Below the pieces are notes generated by a model that did no database searches, was not told the DNA's origin, and was given only the letters and a program-made list of their open reading frames with translations. From positions 992,001 to 1,056,000 of the forward strand of contig NZ_CP101717.1 in NCBI RefSeq assembly GCF_030643825.1: a DNA stretch of 64,000 bases, read 5' to 3'. Both the position numbers and the translations under genes were made by a program. Source of the DNA: Salinispirillum sp. LH 10-3-1. GTDB lineage: Bacteria > Pseudomonadota > Gammaproteobacteria > Pseudomonadales > Natronospirillaceae. Below, piece by piece: positions 26,718 through 35,904 of this stretch. Every line of letters begins with the position of its first letter. The first letter of the stretch is position 1.

Positions 26718-27692
26718 TTATCCGCCTCCTCCGTTGCCGCTATTGATAATGTCGGCTTCGCGACCACTCATGTTGCTGCGCAACCAACCCCAGACACGCC
26801 GAGTCACAACGTTGGGCGATGCGCGATAATTTGTACTGGAGCTTTGTTCACGCACCTGTACCAGATTGTTACCTTGTCCTGCTCTATTCAATGCCGCTCG
26901 GCGCTGCTGAGCTGCTTGGGCAGAATGCGCACTGCGGTTTAAGTACAAATCCAAGACAGGTACATCAAGCTGCGCCAATAATGCAGCAAGTGCTGCTGTG
27001 TCCTGTGGTCGCGCATCCAGCATAATTAAACCGAAACCAAAACCGTCGCCTTCTGGTGCGTTGGTCGTGATAAAACGCGTGACCTGATAGGCGCCGCTGC
27101 CCACGCCGACTAAGGCAATGTTTAAGTAGCCTCGTCGAATCAACTCGTTGATGCTTGCTTCGATACGAGCATCCACCATGGGGAGGTAGTCTTCGTCCGG
27201 CTCGAAACCGGCCGCTGAGCCGGGCACAATGTCGTCATTGTCCAGCAGGCGAGCAGGGACTCGGGGGGCGGGTACCGGCGGCATCGCAATGGATAACGTT
27301 GACCAACCGACAACGGGCAAATATTGCCGTAAGTCTCGCACAACATGTGGCCAGTCTTGATGGTGGCCGTTATCGTGCACAATCAACAATGCCCCTTGCG
27401 GGTTGCCGGTTTCTTGATTACGCCACAGCGTTGCAAACTCGACGCCGTTGGCCTGCAAGCGAACAAATTGTTCCGCCGGCAACTGGTTTAAATAACGCAG
27501 CTCTAAGTCGAAGCTGCCTTGCTCTGGGGGCGGCATGACGCGCTCTAAATCCATTGGATTGGGCGGTGCTTCGGCTGGTGCTACAGGGGCTGGTTCTGGT
27601 TCATCGTCTGGTGCTTGCTGAGCCACAATTGACCCAGATGCGAACAATAGGCAAAAACCGACCCCTAAAAACCATGCGTTGCTGCGACTCAT
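26718..27692 (-). CDS. DUF3530 alpha/beta-hydrolase-like exported protein
   Basis: A 324-residue protein with a signal peptide (residues 1-24, ending VAQ), a Pro/Glu-rich spacer (25-60), then an alpha/beta-hydrolase-like domain: ALLIVHDNGHHQDWP (oxyanion region), a nucleophile-elbow-like VGVGSGA in place of GxSxG with Gly at x, and LDLYLNRS. The family has no known activity. Ser is present in GVGSGAY, so catalysis is not excluded. C-terminus ends in a Gly run. It converges on djlA with zero spacing. Confidence 0.8.
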   Translation of the reverse strand: MSRSNAWFLGVGFCLLFASGSIVAQQAPDDEPEPAPVAPAEAPPNPMDLERVMPPPEQGSFDLELRYLNQLPAEQFVRLQANGVEFATLWRNQETGNPQGALLIVHDNGHHQDWPHVVRDLRQYLPVVGWSTLSIAMPPVPAPRVPARLLDNDDIVPGSAAGFEPDEDYLPMVDARIEASINELIRRGYLNIALVGVGSGAYQVTRFITTNAPEGDGFGFGLIMLDARPQDTAALAALLAQLDVPVLDLYLNRSAHSAQAAQQRRAALNRAGQGNNLVQVREQSSSTNYRASPNVVTRRVWGWLRSNMSGREADIINSGNGGGG

Positions 27693-27775
27693 TGTTTACA
27701 ATGCCCCCGCCCACTTTCAATTGCTGTTGCTGTTAATCGCTGCATCCGCGTTAAACCGAAATAAAAGGTCATATT

Positions 27776-28450
27776 ATGTCAGACTACCTTATTGCTCCAT
27801 CCATTCTGTCAGCCGATTTTGCCCGACTGGGTGAAGATGTTGAGGCTGTGTTAAACGCCGGCGCTGACGTTGTGCACTTCGATGTTATGGACAATCATTA
27901 TGTGCCTAATCTGACCATGGGGCCGATGTTCTGTAAAGCACTGCGCGATTATGGCATTAAAGCCCCCATCGATGTGCACTTGATGGTACAACCAGTAGAT
28001 CGGCTGATTGGTGACTTTATTGAGGCGGGGGCAGACATCATTACCTTCCACCCGGAAGCCAGTGAGCATATCGACCGCAGTTTGCAGTTGATTAAAGACG
28101 GCGGCTGTAAGGCCGGTTTGGTGTTCAACCCTGCCACTCCACTGCATTATCTTGATTATGTGATGGATCGTGTGGATCAGATACTCATCATGTCGGTTAA
28201 TCCGGGTTTTGGTGGGCAGAGTTTCATTCCGACTGCGCTCGATAAACTCCGCCTTGCGCGTGAGCGTATCTCGGCGTCCGGGCGTGATATTCGTCTGGAA
28301 ATCGACGGTGGGGTGAAAGTCGACAACATTCGCGCCATTGCGGAAGCCGGTGCCGATATGTTTGTGGCTGGCTCCGCTATTTTTAACGCGCCTGACTACG
28401 CCGCACGTATTGCGGAAATGCGTGCTGAACTGGCGAAGGTGGCGGGCTGA
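27776..28450 (+). CDS. rpe: Ribulose-phosphate 3-epimerase
   Basis: Interconverts ribulose 5-phosphate and xylulose 5-phosphate in the pentose phosphate pathway. 224 residues, TIM barrel: [29 protein letters not shown] (metal ligands), [18 protein letters not shown] and [10 protein letters not shown]. One base separates it from gph. Confident. Confidence 0.97.
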   Translation: MSDYLIAPSILSADFARLGEDVEAVLNAGADVVHFDVMDNHYVPNLTMGPMFCKALRDYGIKAPIDVHLMVQPVDRLIGDFIEAGADIITFHPEASEHIDRSLQLIKDGGCKAGLVFNPATPLHYLDYVMDRVDQILIMSVNPGFGGQSFIPTALDKLRLARERISASGRDIRLEIDGGVKVDNIRAIAEAGADMFVAGSAIFNAPDYAARIAEMRAELAKVAG

Positions 28451-28451
28451 T

Positions 28452-29126
28452 ATGACACCCAAGGCCGTATTGTTCGATCTCGATGGCACTCTGGTTGATA
28501 GTTTACCGACCATCGCGCTAGGCTTGCAGGACGCCTTAGCGTTGTTGGGCCTACCGGGGGTGACTGAGGAACAAGTCGGCCATTGGATTGGGGAGGGTAC
28601 GCCGGTCCTGACTCTAAAGGCGGCTACCGCCGTTGGCGCGCCGGAGCGCGCGGACGAGTTGTTTGCGCAGTTTTTTCCTAGCTATATGCCGCATATTCCC
28701 GGCACGCCAGAAATTGCAGGTGCCACTGCGTTGCTGGAGAACTTGGCTAGCCAGGGCATTCTTTGTGCGCTGGTGACCAACAAACCACGCGCCTTCACCG
28801 AACCGCTGTTAGCAGCTTTGCATTGGAATCGCTGGTTACCGGTGGTGATTTGCGGTGATGATCTCGACGAGCGGAAACCGCATCCATTGCCCATCCTGGA
28901 AGCCTGTGCGCGCTTAGGTGTGTCGGTGAGCGACTCGGTGATGGTCGGGGACAGTCGGCACGATGTCGGCGCAGCGCGCGCTGCCGGTATGTCGGTGGTC
29001 GCACTGGCAGGGGGTTACAACCACGGCGAGGAAATCACCGGAGCTGACTTCCATGGTAATACCTTGGCGGAATGCGGTGATTGGGTGTTGCGCAATGCTA
29101 AACAGTTCAGTAAAGTTTCAGCCTAA
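28452..29126 (+). CDS. gph: Phosphoglycolate phosphatase
   Basis: HAD-superfamily hydrolase that removes phosphoglycolate from DNA-damage products. 224 residues: nucleophile motif DLDGTLVDS at residues 8-16, ALVTNKP (motif II), KPHPLPI (motif III Lys) and MVGDSRHDV (motif IV). ATG 28452 follows the rpe stop; an upstream frame from 28338 is inside rpe. The order rpe-gph-trpE is the Pseudomonas arrangement. Confident. Confidence 0.96.
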   Translation: MTPKAVLFDLDGTLVDSLPTIALGLQDALALLGLPGVTEEQVGHWIGEGTPVLTLKAATAVGAPERADELFAQFFPSYMPHIPGTPEIAGATALLENLASQGILCALVTNKPRAFTEPLLAALHWNRWLPVVICGDDLDERKPHPLPILEACARLGVSVSDSVMVGDSRHDVGAARAAGMSVVALAGGYNHGEEITGADFHGNTLAECGDWVLRNAKQFSKVSA

Positions 29127-29151
29127 CTTTCTGCTTGAACGAATGGTTACT

Positions 29152-29214
29152 ATGAACCTGTGTGTGTCTCTTCATCTGCTCTGGGCCTCAGATGCCCGTC
29201 GATGGCGTCGCTGA
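29152..29214 (+). CDS. Possible trp leader peptide
   Basis: A 20-codon frame between gph and trpE with Trp at codons 11 and 18. The second Trp codon (29203-29205) lies in GATGGCGTC (29201-29209). This segment can pair either with CCATCG (29222-29227) or with GACGCCATC (29257-29265) just before the trpE ribosome site. A nested CGAGC-CTTC-GCTCG hairpin lies at 29241-29254. This is the layout of an attenuator or translational control, but the ribosome site is weak and no T-run follows, so it could be coincidence. Confidence 0.35.
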   Translation: MNLCVSLHLLWASDARRWRR

Positions 29215-29275
29215 ACGTCAACCATCGTAGCTGTATAGCGCGAGCCTTCGCTCGTGGACGCCATCCTTTGACGGA

Positions 29276-30769
29276 ATGATTGAGATGCACGAACAGGAAT
29301 ACTATGCCCTGGCAGCACAGGGCTATAACCGAGCCCCTTTAACTCGGGAAATACTTGCTGACCTAGATACCCCTCTGTCGACTTACCTCAAGCTAGCACG
29401 CGGCCCATTCAGTTATCTATTTGAGTCGGTACAGGGCGGCGAAAAATGGGGACGCTACTCCTTCATCGGTCTGCCGTGCCGGGAATACATCGAAGTCCGT
29501 GGCCACCACGTACGTGTGTTGCGTGATGAGCAAGTCATCGAAGAGCATGCTCATCATGAAGACCCTTTAGCCTTTATTGAGGATTTCAAAGCACCGTTTC
29601 GCGTGGCTGAGATCCCGGGTCTGGCGCGCTTTAATGGCGGTTTGGTGGGTTACTTCGGGTACGACACGGTGCGCTACATCGAACCACGCTTGGCGAAATC
29701 AACACCACCGGATGACATCGGTAATCCCGATATTTTGCTGATGGTGTCGGACGAAGTGATAATTTTCGACAACCTTGCTGGCAAGATTCAATTTGTGGTG
29801 CATGGTAATCCTGCTGAACCGGGCAGTTACGCCAAAGCGCAGCAGCGCCTCGACGAGTTGGCGAAGGCATTACACGACGCCCCGGTGCCGGATCTACCCA
29901 CACCGCAAGGCAAGCACCTGCAAGAAAGCGACTTTACCAGCCACTTTGGTGAGGCCGAGTTTCACGCTGCGGTCGAGCGCATCAAAGAATACACCCTGGC
30001 CGGCGATATCATGCAGGCAGTACCTTCGCAGCGCCTCAGTGCCCCCTTTCCTTATGAGCCGCTTAACCTTTATCGTGCTCTACGCAGCTTGAATCCGTCC
30101 CCTTACATGTTCTTTCTGGATCTGGGTGATCACCAGGTGGTGGGTAGCTCACCGGAAATTCTCGCCCGTGTTGAAGGCGATGAAATTACCGTGCGTCCGA
30201 TTGCCGGTACACGGCATCGCGGGCAGACTCCGGAGCAGGACAAGGCCATGGAAGAAGAACTGCTGGCCGATCCGAAGGAGATTGCTGAACACCTTATGTT
30301 GATTGACCTAGGACGCAACGATGCCGGGCGTGTCGCGCGTACCGGCAGCGTGCGCGTGACGGATCAGATGGTGGTAGAGCGTTATTCGCATGTAATGCAT
30401 ATCGTGTCGAACGTTAACGCCTTGCGGCGCCACGATGTGAGCGCCATCGACGTATTGCGCGCTACCCACCCGGCGGGCACACTCAGCGGGGCGCCCAAGA
30501 TTCGTGCCATGGAGATCATTGACGAGCTGGAGCCAGTGAAGCGCGGCATTTACGGTGGGGCTGTGGGGTATCTGGGTTGGAACGACAATATGGATACGGC
30601 CATTGCCATTCGGACGGCAGTGATCAAAAACGGCGTGCTCTATGTGCAAGCAGGCGCTGGTGTTGTGGCCGACTCTGTGCCGCGCTTGGAATGGAAAGAG
30701 ACCATGAATAAGGCGCGGGCGATTTTTCGTGCCGCAGAATTGGTCAGTCGCGGCTTAAGTGTCGAGTAG
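29276..30769 (+). CDS. trpE: Anthranilate synthase component I
   Basis: With TrpG converts chorismate and glutamine to anthranilate, the first tryptophan step. 497 residues. The N-terminal feedback region holds [17 protein letters not shown], like the LLES tryptophan-binding site. The C-terminal chorismate-binding domain has [32 protein letters not shown] and [15 protein letters not shown] 29285, three codons in, is an alternative start. Nine bases separate it from trpG, so trpEGDC are contiguous here. Confident. Confidence 0.97.
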   Translation: MIEMHEQEYYALAAQGYNRAPLTREILADLDTPLSTYLKLARGPFSYLFESVQGGEKWGRYSFIGLPCREYIEVRGHHVRVLRDEQVIEEHAHHEDPLAFIEDFKAPFRVAEIPGLARFNGGLVGYFGYDTVRYIEPRLAKSTPPDDIGNPDILLMVSDEVIIFDNLAGKIQFVVHGNPAEPGSYAKAQQRLDELAKALHDAPVPDLPTPQGKHLQESDFTSHFGEAEFHAAVERIKEYTLAGDIMQAVPSQRLSAPFPYEPLNLYRALRSLNPSPYMFFLDLGDHQVVGSSPEILARVEGDEITVRPIAGTRHRGQTPEQDKAMEEELLADPKEIAEHLMLIDLGRNDAGRVARTGSVRVTDQMVVERYSHVMHIVSNVNALRRHDVSAIDVLRATHPAGTLSGAPKIRAMEIIDELEPVKRGIYGGAVGYLGWNDNMDTAIAIRTAVIKNGVLYVQAGAGVVADSVPRLEWKETMNKARAIFRAAELVSRGLSVE

Positions 30770-30778
30770 GGGTGCAGC

Positions 30779-31402
30779 ATGTTATTAATGATCGATAATT
30801 ACGACTCCTTCACCTACAACATCGTGCAGTACTTGGGTGAGTTAGGTGCCGACGTTAAGGTGGTACGCAACGACGAGATGACGCTGGCCCAAATCATTGC
30901 TTTGAATCCGACGCAATTGGTGGTGTCACCTGGCCCTTGTACGCCCAATGAAGCAGGTGTTTCCGTTGCTGCCATCGAGCATTTTGCCGGCAAGATCCCC
31001 ATATTGGGCATTTGTTTGGGGCACCAGAGTATTGGGCAGGCATTTGGCGGTGATATCGTACGTGCGAAAGCCGTCATGCACGGCAAGACGAGTCCCATTT
31101 ATCACACCAACAGTGGCGTGTTTGCGGGCTTGAAGCAAGGCTATACCGCCACCCGCTATCATTCGCTGGTGATCGCTCAGGATACTTTGCCGGAATGTTT
31201 GGAAGTGACGGCTTGGACACAAAAAGACGACGGCAGTCTGGATGAAATCATGGGGGTAAGACACCGAACCTTGGATATTGAGGGCGTGCAGTTTCACCCG
31301 GAATCCATTCTGACCGAACATGGGCATGATTTGTTGCAGAACTTCTTAAGTAAGCGGCGCAATCAGCCTGGTTATGCACCACCGGTAGGAGATGCGCAAT
31401 AA
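30779..31402 (+). CDS. trpG: Anthranilate synthase component II (glutamine amidotransferase)
   Basis: Supplies ammonia from glutamine to TrpE. 207 residues, class I amidotransferase: [12 protein letters not shown] at the N-terminus, nucleophile Cys in [15 protein letters not shown] (about residue 79), and the His/Glu pair in [13 protein letters not shown]. The stop overlaps the trpD start by one base. Proteins of this type may also serve PabB. Confident. Confidence 0.97.
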   Translation: MLLMIDNYDSFTYNIVQYLGELGADVKVVRNDEMTLAQIIALNPTQLVVSPGPCTPNEAGVSVAAIEHFAGKIPILGICLGHQSIGQAFGGDIVRAKAVMHGKTSPIYHTNSGVFAGLKQGYTATRYHSLVIAQDTLPECLEVTAWTQKDDGSLDEIMGVRHRTLDIEGVQFHPESILTEHGHDLLQNFLSKRRNQPGYAPPVGDAQ

Positions 31403-32448
31403 TGAACATTCAGCAAGCCTTGGGTCGAATTGCCGAACATGGGCATCTCGATCAAGATGAAATGCAGTCCGTCATGCGGCAAATCATGACGGGTGAGTGT
31501 ACCCCCGCACAGATTGGCGCGTTCCTGATGGGTTTGCGCTTGAACGGTGAAAGCCTGGAAGAGATCACCGGTGCTGCTTTGGTAATGCGTGAACTGGCCA
31601 CCAAGATCGAGGTGAATTCGGATGGCTTGGTCGACACCTGCGGAACCGGTGGCGACGGCCAGAATCTGTTTAACGTATCGACCGGCGCTGCCTTTGTGGT
31701 AGCCGCCGCCGGTGGTCGGGTTGCCAAACATGGCAACCGTGGTGTGTCGTCGAAGTCTGGCAGCGCTGACGTGCTGGAAGCGGCTGGGGTCAATCTGAAC
31801 TTGACCCCAGAGCAAGTTGCTCGGGCAGTAGATAGCATCGGCGTGGGCTTTCTGTTTGCGCCCGCTCATCACAGCGCCATGAAACACGCTATTGGCCCGC
31901 GCAAAGAAATGGGCATGCGGACGATTTTCAATATGTTAGGTCCTATTACTAACCCTGCTGGTGTTAAACGCCAAGTACTGGGGGTTTTCTCAGCGGGGCT
32001 ATGCGAGCCGCTGGCTAACGTTTTGAAGCGGTTAGGCAGTGAGCATGTCATGGTGGTACACGCCAAAGATGGCCTGGACGAGATCAGTTTGGCGGCGCCG
32101 ACCACCGTGGCTGAACTGAAAAATGGGCAGGTCACCACCTATCAGATTTCGCCGGAAGAACTGGGTATTGAGACACAAACGCTCAGTGGCTTGGTGGTAG
32201 ACAGTGCTGCCGAAAGTTTAGCGTTAATCCAGTCGGCATTGGCCGGTGGTAAAGATAAAAATGGTCAGAAAGCCATGGATATACTGGCTTTGAATGCCGG
32301 TGCTGCAATCTATGTGGCAGGTATTGCTGATACGCTAAAGCAGGGTGTCAGTATGGCGCAGGACGCCATGGGCAGCGGTTTGGCCTTAGAGAAAATGCGC
32401 GAGTACGCCGCTTTTACCCGAGTTTATACCGAGGACGCCAGCGCATGA
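31402..32448 (+). CDS. trpD: Anthranilate phosphoribosyltransferase
   Basis: Transfers phosphoribose from PRPP to anthranilate. 348 residues, not fused to the amidotransferase. DTCGTGGDG (PRPP binding, about 77-85), [20 protein letters not shown] and [13 protein letters not shown] are typical. The end overlaps trpC by 4 bases. Confident. Confidence 0.97.
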   Translation: MNIQQALGRIAEHGHLDQDEMQSVMRQIMTGECTPAQIGAFLMGLRLNGESLEEITGAALVMRELATKIEVNSDGLVDTCGTGGDGQNLFNVSTGAAFVVAAAGGRVAKHGNRGVSSKSGSADVLEAAGVNLNLTPEQVARAVDSIGVGFLFAPAHHSAMKHAIGPRKEMGMRTIFNMLGPITNPAGVKRQVLGVFSAGLCEPLANVLKRLGSEHVMVVHAKDGLDEISLAAPTTVAELKNGQVTTYQISPEELGIETQTLSGLVVDSAAESLALIQSALAGGKDKNGQKAMDILALNAGAAIYVAGIADTLKQGVSMAQDAMGSGLALEKMREYAAFTRVYTEDASA

Positions 32449-33245
32449 GTTTGCCGACCGTATTAGAGAAGATTATCGCACGCAAACACGCCGAAGTAGC
32501 AGAGCGTCGAGCGCTGCGCACTGAGTCGGATCTGCGCGCGCACTTTGATGATGTCGAGCCGCCGCGTGGTTTTGTGACTGCAATGGAGCAACGGAAAGCC
32601 GCAGGGCAGTCGGCGGTGATCGCCGAAATCAAAAAAGCATCACCCAGTAAGGGTGTTATTCGGCCCGACTTTGACCCGGCTAATATCGCTCAGTCCTATG
32701 CTAAGCACGGGGCGGTCTGCCTATCAGTTCTGACTGACGTAGACTTCTTTCAAGGTTCCGATGCCTATCTGCAAGATGTGCGTGCAGCCTGCCGTTTGCC
32801 GGTTATTCGTAAGGATTTCCTGGTTGACCCTTATCAGGTGATTGAGGCACGCGCCTTGGGTGCAGACTGTATTCTATTGATCGCGGCCGCATTGACCGAT
32901 GCACGCATGGCTGAGTTGAATGCCTTGGCGTTGGACTTGGGAATGGATGTCTTAATTGAGGTGCATAACCGGGAAGAATTGGAGCGCACCCTGCCGATTG
33001 GTAATCGATTACTGGGCATTAATAATCGCAACCTGCATAGTTTTGAGGTGACACTGAATACCACGTATGAACTTTTAGACGCCTGTGCCGACCGCTTTGT
33101 GGTAACGGAAAGTGGTATATTGACACAAGACGATGTGGCCGCCATGCGAGCACGTCAAGTCAGTGGGTTTTTGGTCGGCGAAGCCTTTATGCGCGCGCCG
33201 GAACCGGGTGAAAAACTGGCCGAACTCTTTGCGGGGACTTTATAA
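32445..33245 (+). CDS. trpC: Indole-3-glycerol phosphate synthase
   Basis: Closes the indole ring in tryptophan synthesis. 266 residues, monofunctional (no fused TrpF isomerase). TIM-barrel motifs: [13 protein letters not shown] with catalytic Lys, [42 protein letters not shown] and VTESGI. The stop codon overlaps the start of the following small gene by one base. Confident. Confidence 0.97.
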   Translation: MSLPTVLEKIIARKHAEVAERRALRTESDLRAHFDDVEPPRGFVTAMEQRKAAGQSAVIAEIKKASPSKGVIRPDFDPANIAQSYAKHGAVCLSVLTDVDFFQGSDAYLQDVRAACRLPVIRKDFLVDPYQVIEARALGADCILLIAAALTDARMAELNALALDLGMDVLIEVHNREELERTLPIGNRLLGINNRNLHSFEVTLNTTYELLDACADRFVVTESGILTQDDVAAMRARQVSGFLVGEAFMRAPEPGEKLAELFAGTL

Positions 33246-33421
33246 TGCCACCGATTTTACAGATCTTGATCCTACTCTTTTTGGCGCTCTTCGTGTTGGT
33301 GACCGTGACCAAGAAATACCCGGTTCATTTGACTGAGCAGCAGGGCAAGGTGTTGATGTATGTGGCAATGGGGGCGATGGCGACCGCAGGGATCGTTATG
33401 CTGTTCCGCGGGTTTGGCTAA
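33245..33421 (+). CDS. Small two-helix membrane protein downstream of trpC
   Basis: A 58-residue frame starting with ATG at 33245, which overlaps the trpC TAA as TAATG. Two hydrophobic helices (residues 4-22, LQILILLFLALFVLVTV; and 38-54) flank a short polar loop with KKYPVHLTEQQGK. The tight coupling suggests it is real and translated with trpC. No family recognised. It has no obvious link to tryptophan synthesis. Confidence 0.65.
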   Translation: MPPILQILILLFLALFVLVTVTKKYPVHLTEQQGKVLMYVAMGAMATAGIVMLFRGFG

Positions 33422-33443
33422 GGATGCCAACCCGTGTGGGTGA

Positions 33444-34109
33444 TCAGTGTCCGTAGTTCTCTAGTGGAGAGGCTTGATTACCTCGAGTGCCAAACACAAC
33501 CATGGTTTTGCCTTTTACGGAGATCAGTTGTTGCTCTTCCAGTATCTTCAATACACGCCCAACCATCTCGCGTGAACAACCAACGATCTGACCGATTTCT
33601 TGGCGAGTAATCTTGATCTGCATGCCGTCAGGGTGCGTCATGGCGTCGGGTTGCTTGCATAAGTCGAGCAAGGTACGGGCAACGCGCCCAGTTACATCCA
33701 AGAAAGCCAGGTCGCCGACCTTTCGGGTGGTTTTGCGCAGACGGCTGGCCATCTGTTCGCCAATAAAGTAAAGAATGCGAGGGTCGCTCTTGGCAATTTC
33801 ACGAAAGCGGGAATAGGAGATTTCGGCGACTTCGCATTCCGTGCGCGTTTTCACCCAAGCTGAGCGCTTTTCGACGTTATCAAACAGCCCCATTTCACCA
33901 AAAAAATCGCCATTATTGAGATAGGCCATGATCATCTCGCGGCCATCCTCATCTTCAATGCTGACCGCAACGGTGCCCTTGATCAAATAAAACAGTGAGT
34001 CGCTATGGTCGCCCGCATAGATAAGGGTTGTCTTCGGCGGGTGGCGCCGACGCTGACACTGGGACAAAAAATAGTCCAGATGCTGGTGGTCGATCAGTGA
34101 AATTGTCAT
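33444..34109 (-). CDS. crp: cAMP-activated global regulator CRP/Vfr
   Basis: A 221-residue CRP-family regulator. The cAMP pocket is intact ([13 protein letters not shown] and [17 protein letters not shown], including the Glu, Arg and Ser ligands). The C-terminal helix-turn-helix has [20 protein letters not shown], close to E. coli CRP, so it likely binds TGTGA-type sites. In Pseudomonas the same position next to trpC is held by vfr, which controls motility and virulence genes. Divergent from the OsmC gene, with short direct repeats in the gap. Confidence 0.94.
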   Translation of the reverse strand: MTISLIDHQHLDYFLSQCQRRRHPPKTTLIYAGDHSDSLFYLIKGTVAVSIEDEDGREMIMAYLNNGDFFGEMGLFDNVEKRSAWVKTRTECEVAEISYSRFREIAKSDPRILYFIGEQMASRLRKTTRKVGDLAFLDVTGRVARTLLDLCKQPDAMTHPDGMQIKITRQEIGQIVGCSREMVGRVLKILEEQQLISVKGKTMVVFGTRGNQASPLENYGH

Positions 34110-34162
34110 TACTTCCTAATTTCGAATTTTACATCCAGTATGAAAGAGTGCCTCAAATTGGG

Positions 34163-34199
34163 ACAGTGTACAAGTATGCACAGTGTCAGCGGACAGTAT
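34163..34199. promoter_or_regulatory. Short direct repeats upstream of crp
   Basis: ACAGTGT at 34163-34169 and 34180-34186, and ACAGTAT at 34193-34199, in the 218-bp gap between crp and osmC. They lie 55-90 bases upstream of the crp start. Spacings are 17 and 13 bases. Possibly a regulator array; no match to a CRP dyad was seen. Confidence 0.3.
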
Positions 34200-34327
34200 G
34201 CAACAGTATTGAAGCATAGGGTAACGGAACGAAAACATAGCGTAACATGCAGGCATGGGTGACTGCTGTTCACAATGATTTTTGTGCTAAGCTTGCCGGC
34301 ATTTTTACGACGAGCCAGGAGAGCGCC

Positions 34328-34750
34328 ATGCAGGCAAAAATACGTTGGGACGGAGATGTGCGTTTTGTTGCCACCTCTGGTAGTGGGCATGACATTGTCA
34401 TGGACGGTTCACCCGAGCACGGTGGCCAGAATGCTGGAGCCCGGCCGATGGAACTGCTGCTGATGGGCTTGGGCGGCTGCACTTCATTTGATGTCATGTT
34501 GATGTTGCAGAAGTCACGCCAGCAAGTCACCGACTGCGTAGCGGAATTGACCGCCGAGCGCGCGGACACAGTCCCATCTGTTTTTACCCGCATTCATGTT
34601 CATTTTATCGTCACCGGGCATGATTTGAAAGACAGCCATGTAAAGCGAGCGGTACAGCTTTCAGCCGAAAAATATTGCTCAGCGTCCATAATGTTGGAGA
34701 AAGGTGGCGTCGAGATTACGCACGATTATGAGATAGTGGCTACACCCTGA
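34328..34750 (+). CDS. OsmC-family protein (YhfA-like)
   Basis: A 140-residue OsmC/Ohr-superfamily protein. The first conserved Cys is in MGLGGCTSFDV (about residue 58) and the second in SAEKYCSASIML (about 118), the pair that reduces peroxides in OsmC and Ohr. ATG 34328 follows AGGAG by 6 bases. YhfA-like members lie beside crp in many gammaproteobacteria, as here; their substrate is unclear. Overlaps the next gene (ATGA). Confidence 0.88.
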   Translation: MQAKIRWDGDVRFVATSGSGHDIVMDGSPEHGGQNAGARPMELLLMGLGGCTSFDVMLMLQKSRQQVTDCVAELTAERADTVPSVFTRIHVHFIVTGHDLKDSHVKRAVQLSAEKYCSASIMLEKGGVEITHDYEIVATP

Positions 34751-35637
34751 TGCAGTTTTATCGGTCGCTGGACAGGGAGCGCCAAGGCATGATGCTGGGC
34801 TTCTCGGCCGTGCTGTTGTGGTCTACCGTTGCGACAGCGTTCAAGCTGGCGTTAAACGCTTGGCCGTTAATCGGTGTGCTGTGGTTATCGAGTACCGTCA
34901 GTCTGGTGTTGTTTAGCACCGTACTGTGGCGCCTGGGGCTTTTGCTTAAGTCGGTAAAATGGCTGCGCCGCTATTGGCGGCGCGCCTTGCTGATGGGCAT
35001 GCTTAATCCCGTCATCTATTACTTCACGCTGTTTGCCGCCTACGACCAATTATCAGCGCAGGTTGCGCAGCCGATTAACTATACGTGGGCATTTGTATTG
35101 TCGCTGATGGCGGCAATATGGCTTAAAGCGCCAGTGCGCTGGCGCGACTGGCAAGGCATGGCGCTGGGCTATCTCGGTGTGATGGTGCTGGTTATGGGTG
35201 CGCAAGGGCGACTGGAGGTGACGTTGCCGGGCGTGCTGTTAGCTATATTGAGCACCTTCTTTTGGGCGTTGTATTGGGTGGTGGGTATGCGTGATAAGCG
35301 CCCGCCCTTGGTCGCTATGTTCCATCATTTTTTAGTGGCTTGGCCGGTGCTGACCATTATCCTGTTATGGCAGGGTATCGAGTTCATGGCCGTGCCTGCA
35401 GGTTGGTTGCCCAGTCTGTACATCGGGTTGTTTGAGATGGGCCTGGCGTTCTTGTTCTGGATGACGGCGTTGCAGCGCGTAAAAAACACAGCTAAGGTTG
35501 CCAATCTGATTTTCATTGCACCCTTTTTGAGTTTGATTTGGGTTTTTTTGATTCTGAAAGAGCCCATCCTGGCGACCAGCCCGATTGGGTTGGGGTTGAT
35601 TCTGCTGGGGCAGTGGTGGCAGCGGCGGCGTGTCTAA
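34750..35637 (+). CDS. EamA/DMT-family transporter
   Basis: A 295-residue inner-membrane protein with about ten hydrophobic helices and two EamA repeats (residues 15-140 and 155-290), typical of drug/metabolite exporters. Substrate unknown. Its ATG overlaps the OsmC-family stop. Convergent with uvrA across a 267-bp repeat-rich gap. Confidence 0.88.
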   Translation: MQFYRSLDRERQGMMLGFSAVLLWSTVATAFKLALNAWPLIGVLWLSSTVSLVLFSTVLWRLGLLLKSVKWLRRYWRRALLMGMLNPVIYYFTLFAAYDQLSAQVAQPINYTWAFVLSLMAAIWLKAPVRWRDWQGMALGYLGVMVLVMGAQGRLEVTLPGVLLAILSTFFWALYWVVGMRDKRPPLVAMFHHFLVAWPVLTIILLWQGIEFMAVPAGWLPSLYIGLFEMGLAFLFWMTALQRVKNTAKVANLIFIAPFLSLIWVFLILKEPILATSPIGLGLILLGQWWQRRRV

Positions 35638-35652
35638 AACACTCATGGACTC

Positions 35653-35882
35653 AATCTGGCGTTGTTAAAAATGGACTCAAAATGCTCACTGGCTTGCCAG
35701 AACGACTATAGGTCGGCCCGAAGGGCGCGGCCAAAACGTCCATTTACTGTGTTGTACTTCTAGGCAAGGGCTACGGCCATTACCGGTGAAGTACGCCTTG
35801 TGACTGAACGTTTTGGCTAGCGCAGAGGCGCGAGGGAATACGTCGGAGATTCCCTCACCAGCTTATCGCCTCCGAAGGTTTG
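35653..35882. repeat. Dispersed palindromic repeat, copy 3, expanded
   Basis: Starts like copy 1 (AATCTGGC, then TTAAAAATGG and CTCAAAATGCTCA, 35653-35687) and ends with the same flank as copy 1 (TCGCCTCCGA, around 35866). The loop is replaced by about 150 bases that contain GTCCATTTA (pairing with AAATGGAC), the left 70-bp arm of the uvrA-flanking inverted repeat (35763-35832), and a GAGGGAAT/ATTCCCTC hairpin (35832-35856). A mosaic repeat in the convergent DMT/uvrA gap. Confidence 0.6.
35763..35832 (+). repeat. 70-bp inverted repeat flanking uvrA, left arm
   Basis: Matches the reverse complement of 38838-38907 at about 65 of 70 positions by hand alignment. The five differences are substitutions without gaps. 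Both arms lie outside uvrA, one after its stop and one upstream of its promoter. Confidence 0.85.
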
Positions 35883-35904
35883 ATCTGTACCCGTCCCTTA
35901 TGAT

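Noticed and set aside
28338-28451. Upstream extension of gph inside rpe
   Set aside because: The HAD motif begins right after ATG 28452; the extension is rpe read in another frame.
33429-33440. ACCC-GTGT-GGGT as a terminator between the small membrane gene and crp
   Set aside because: A 4-bp stem without a T-run is too weak to call.
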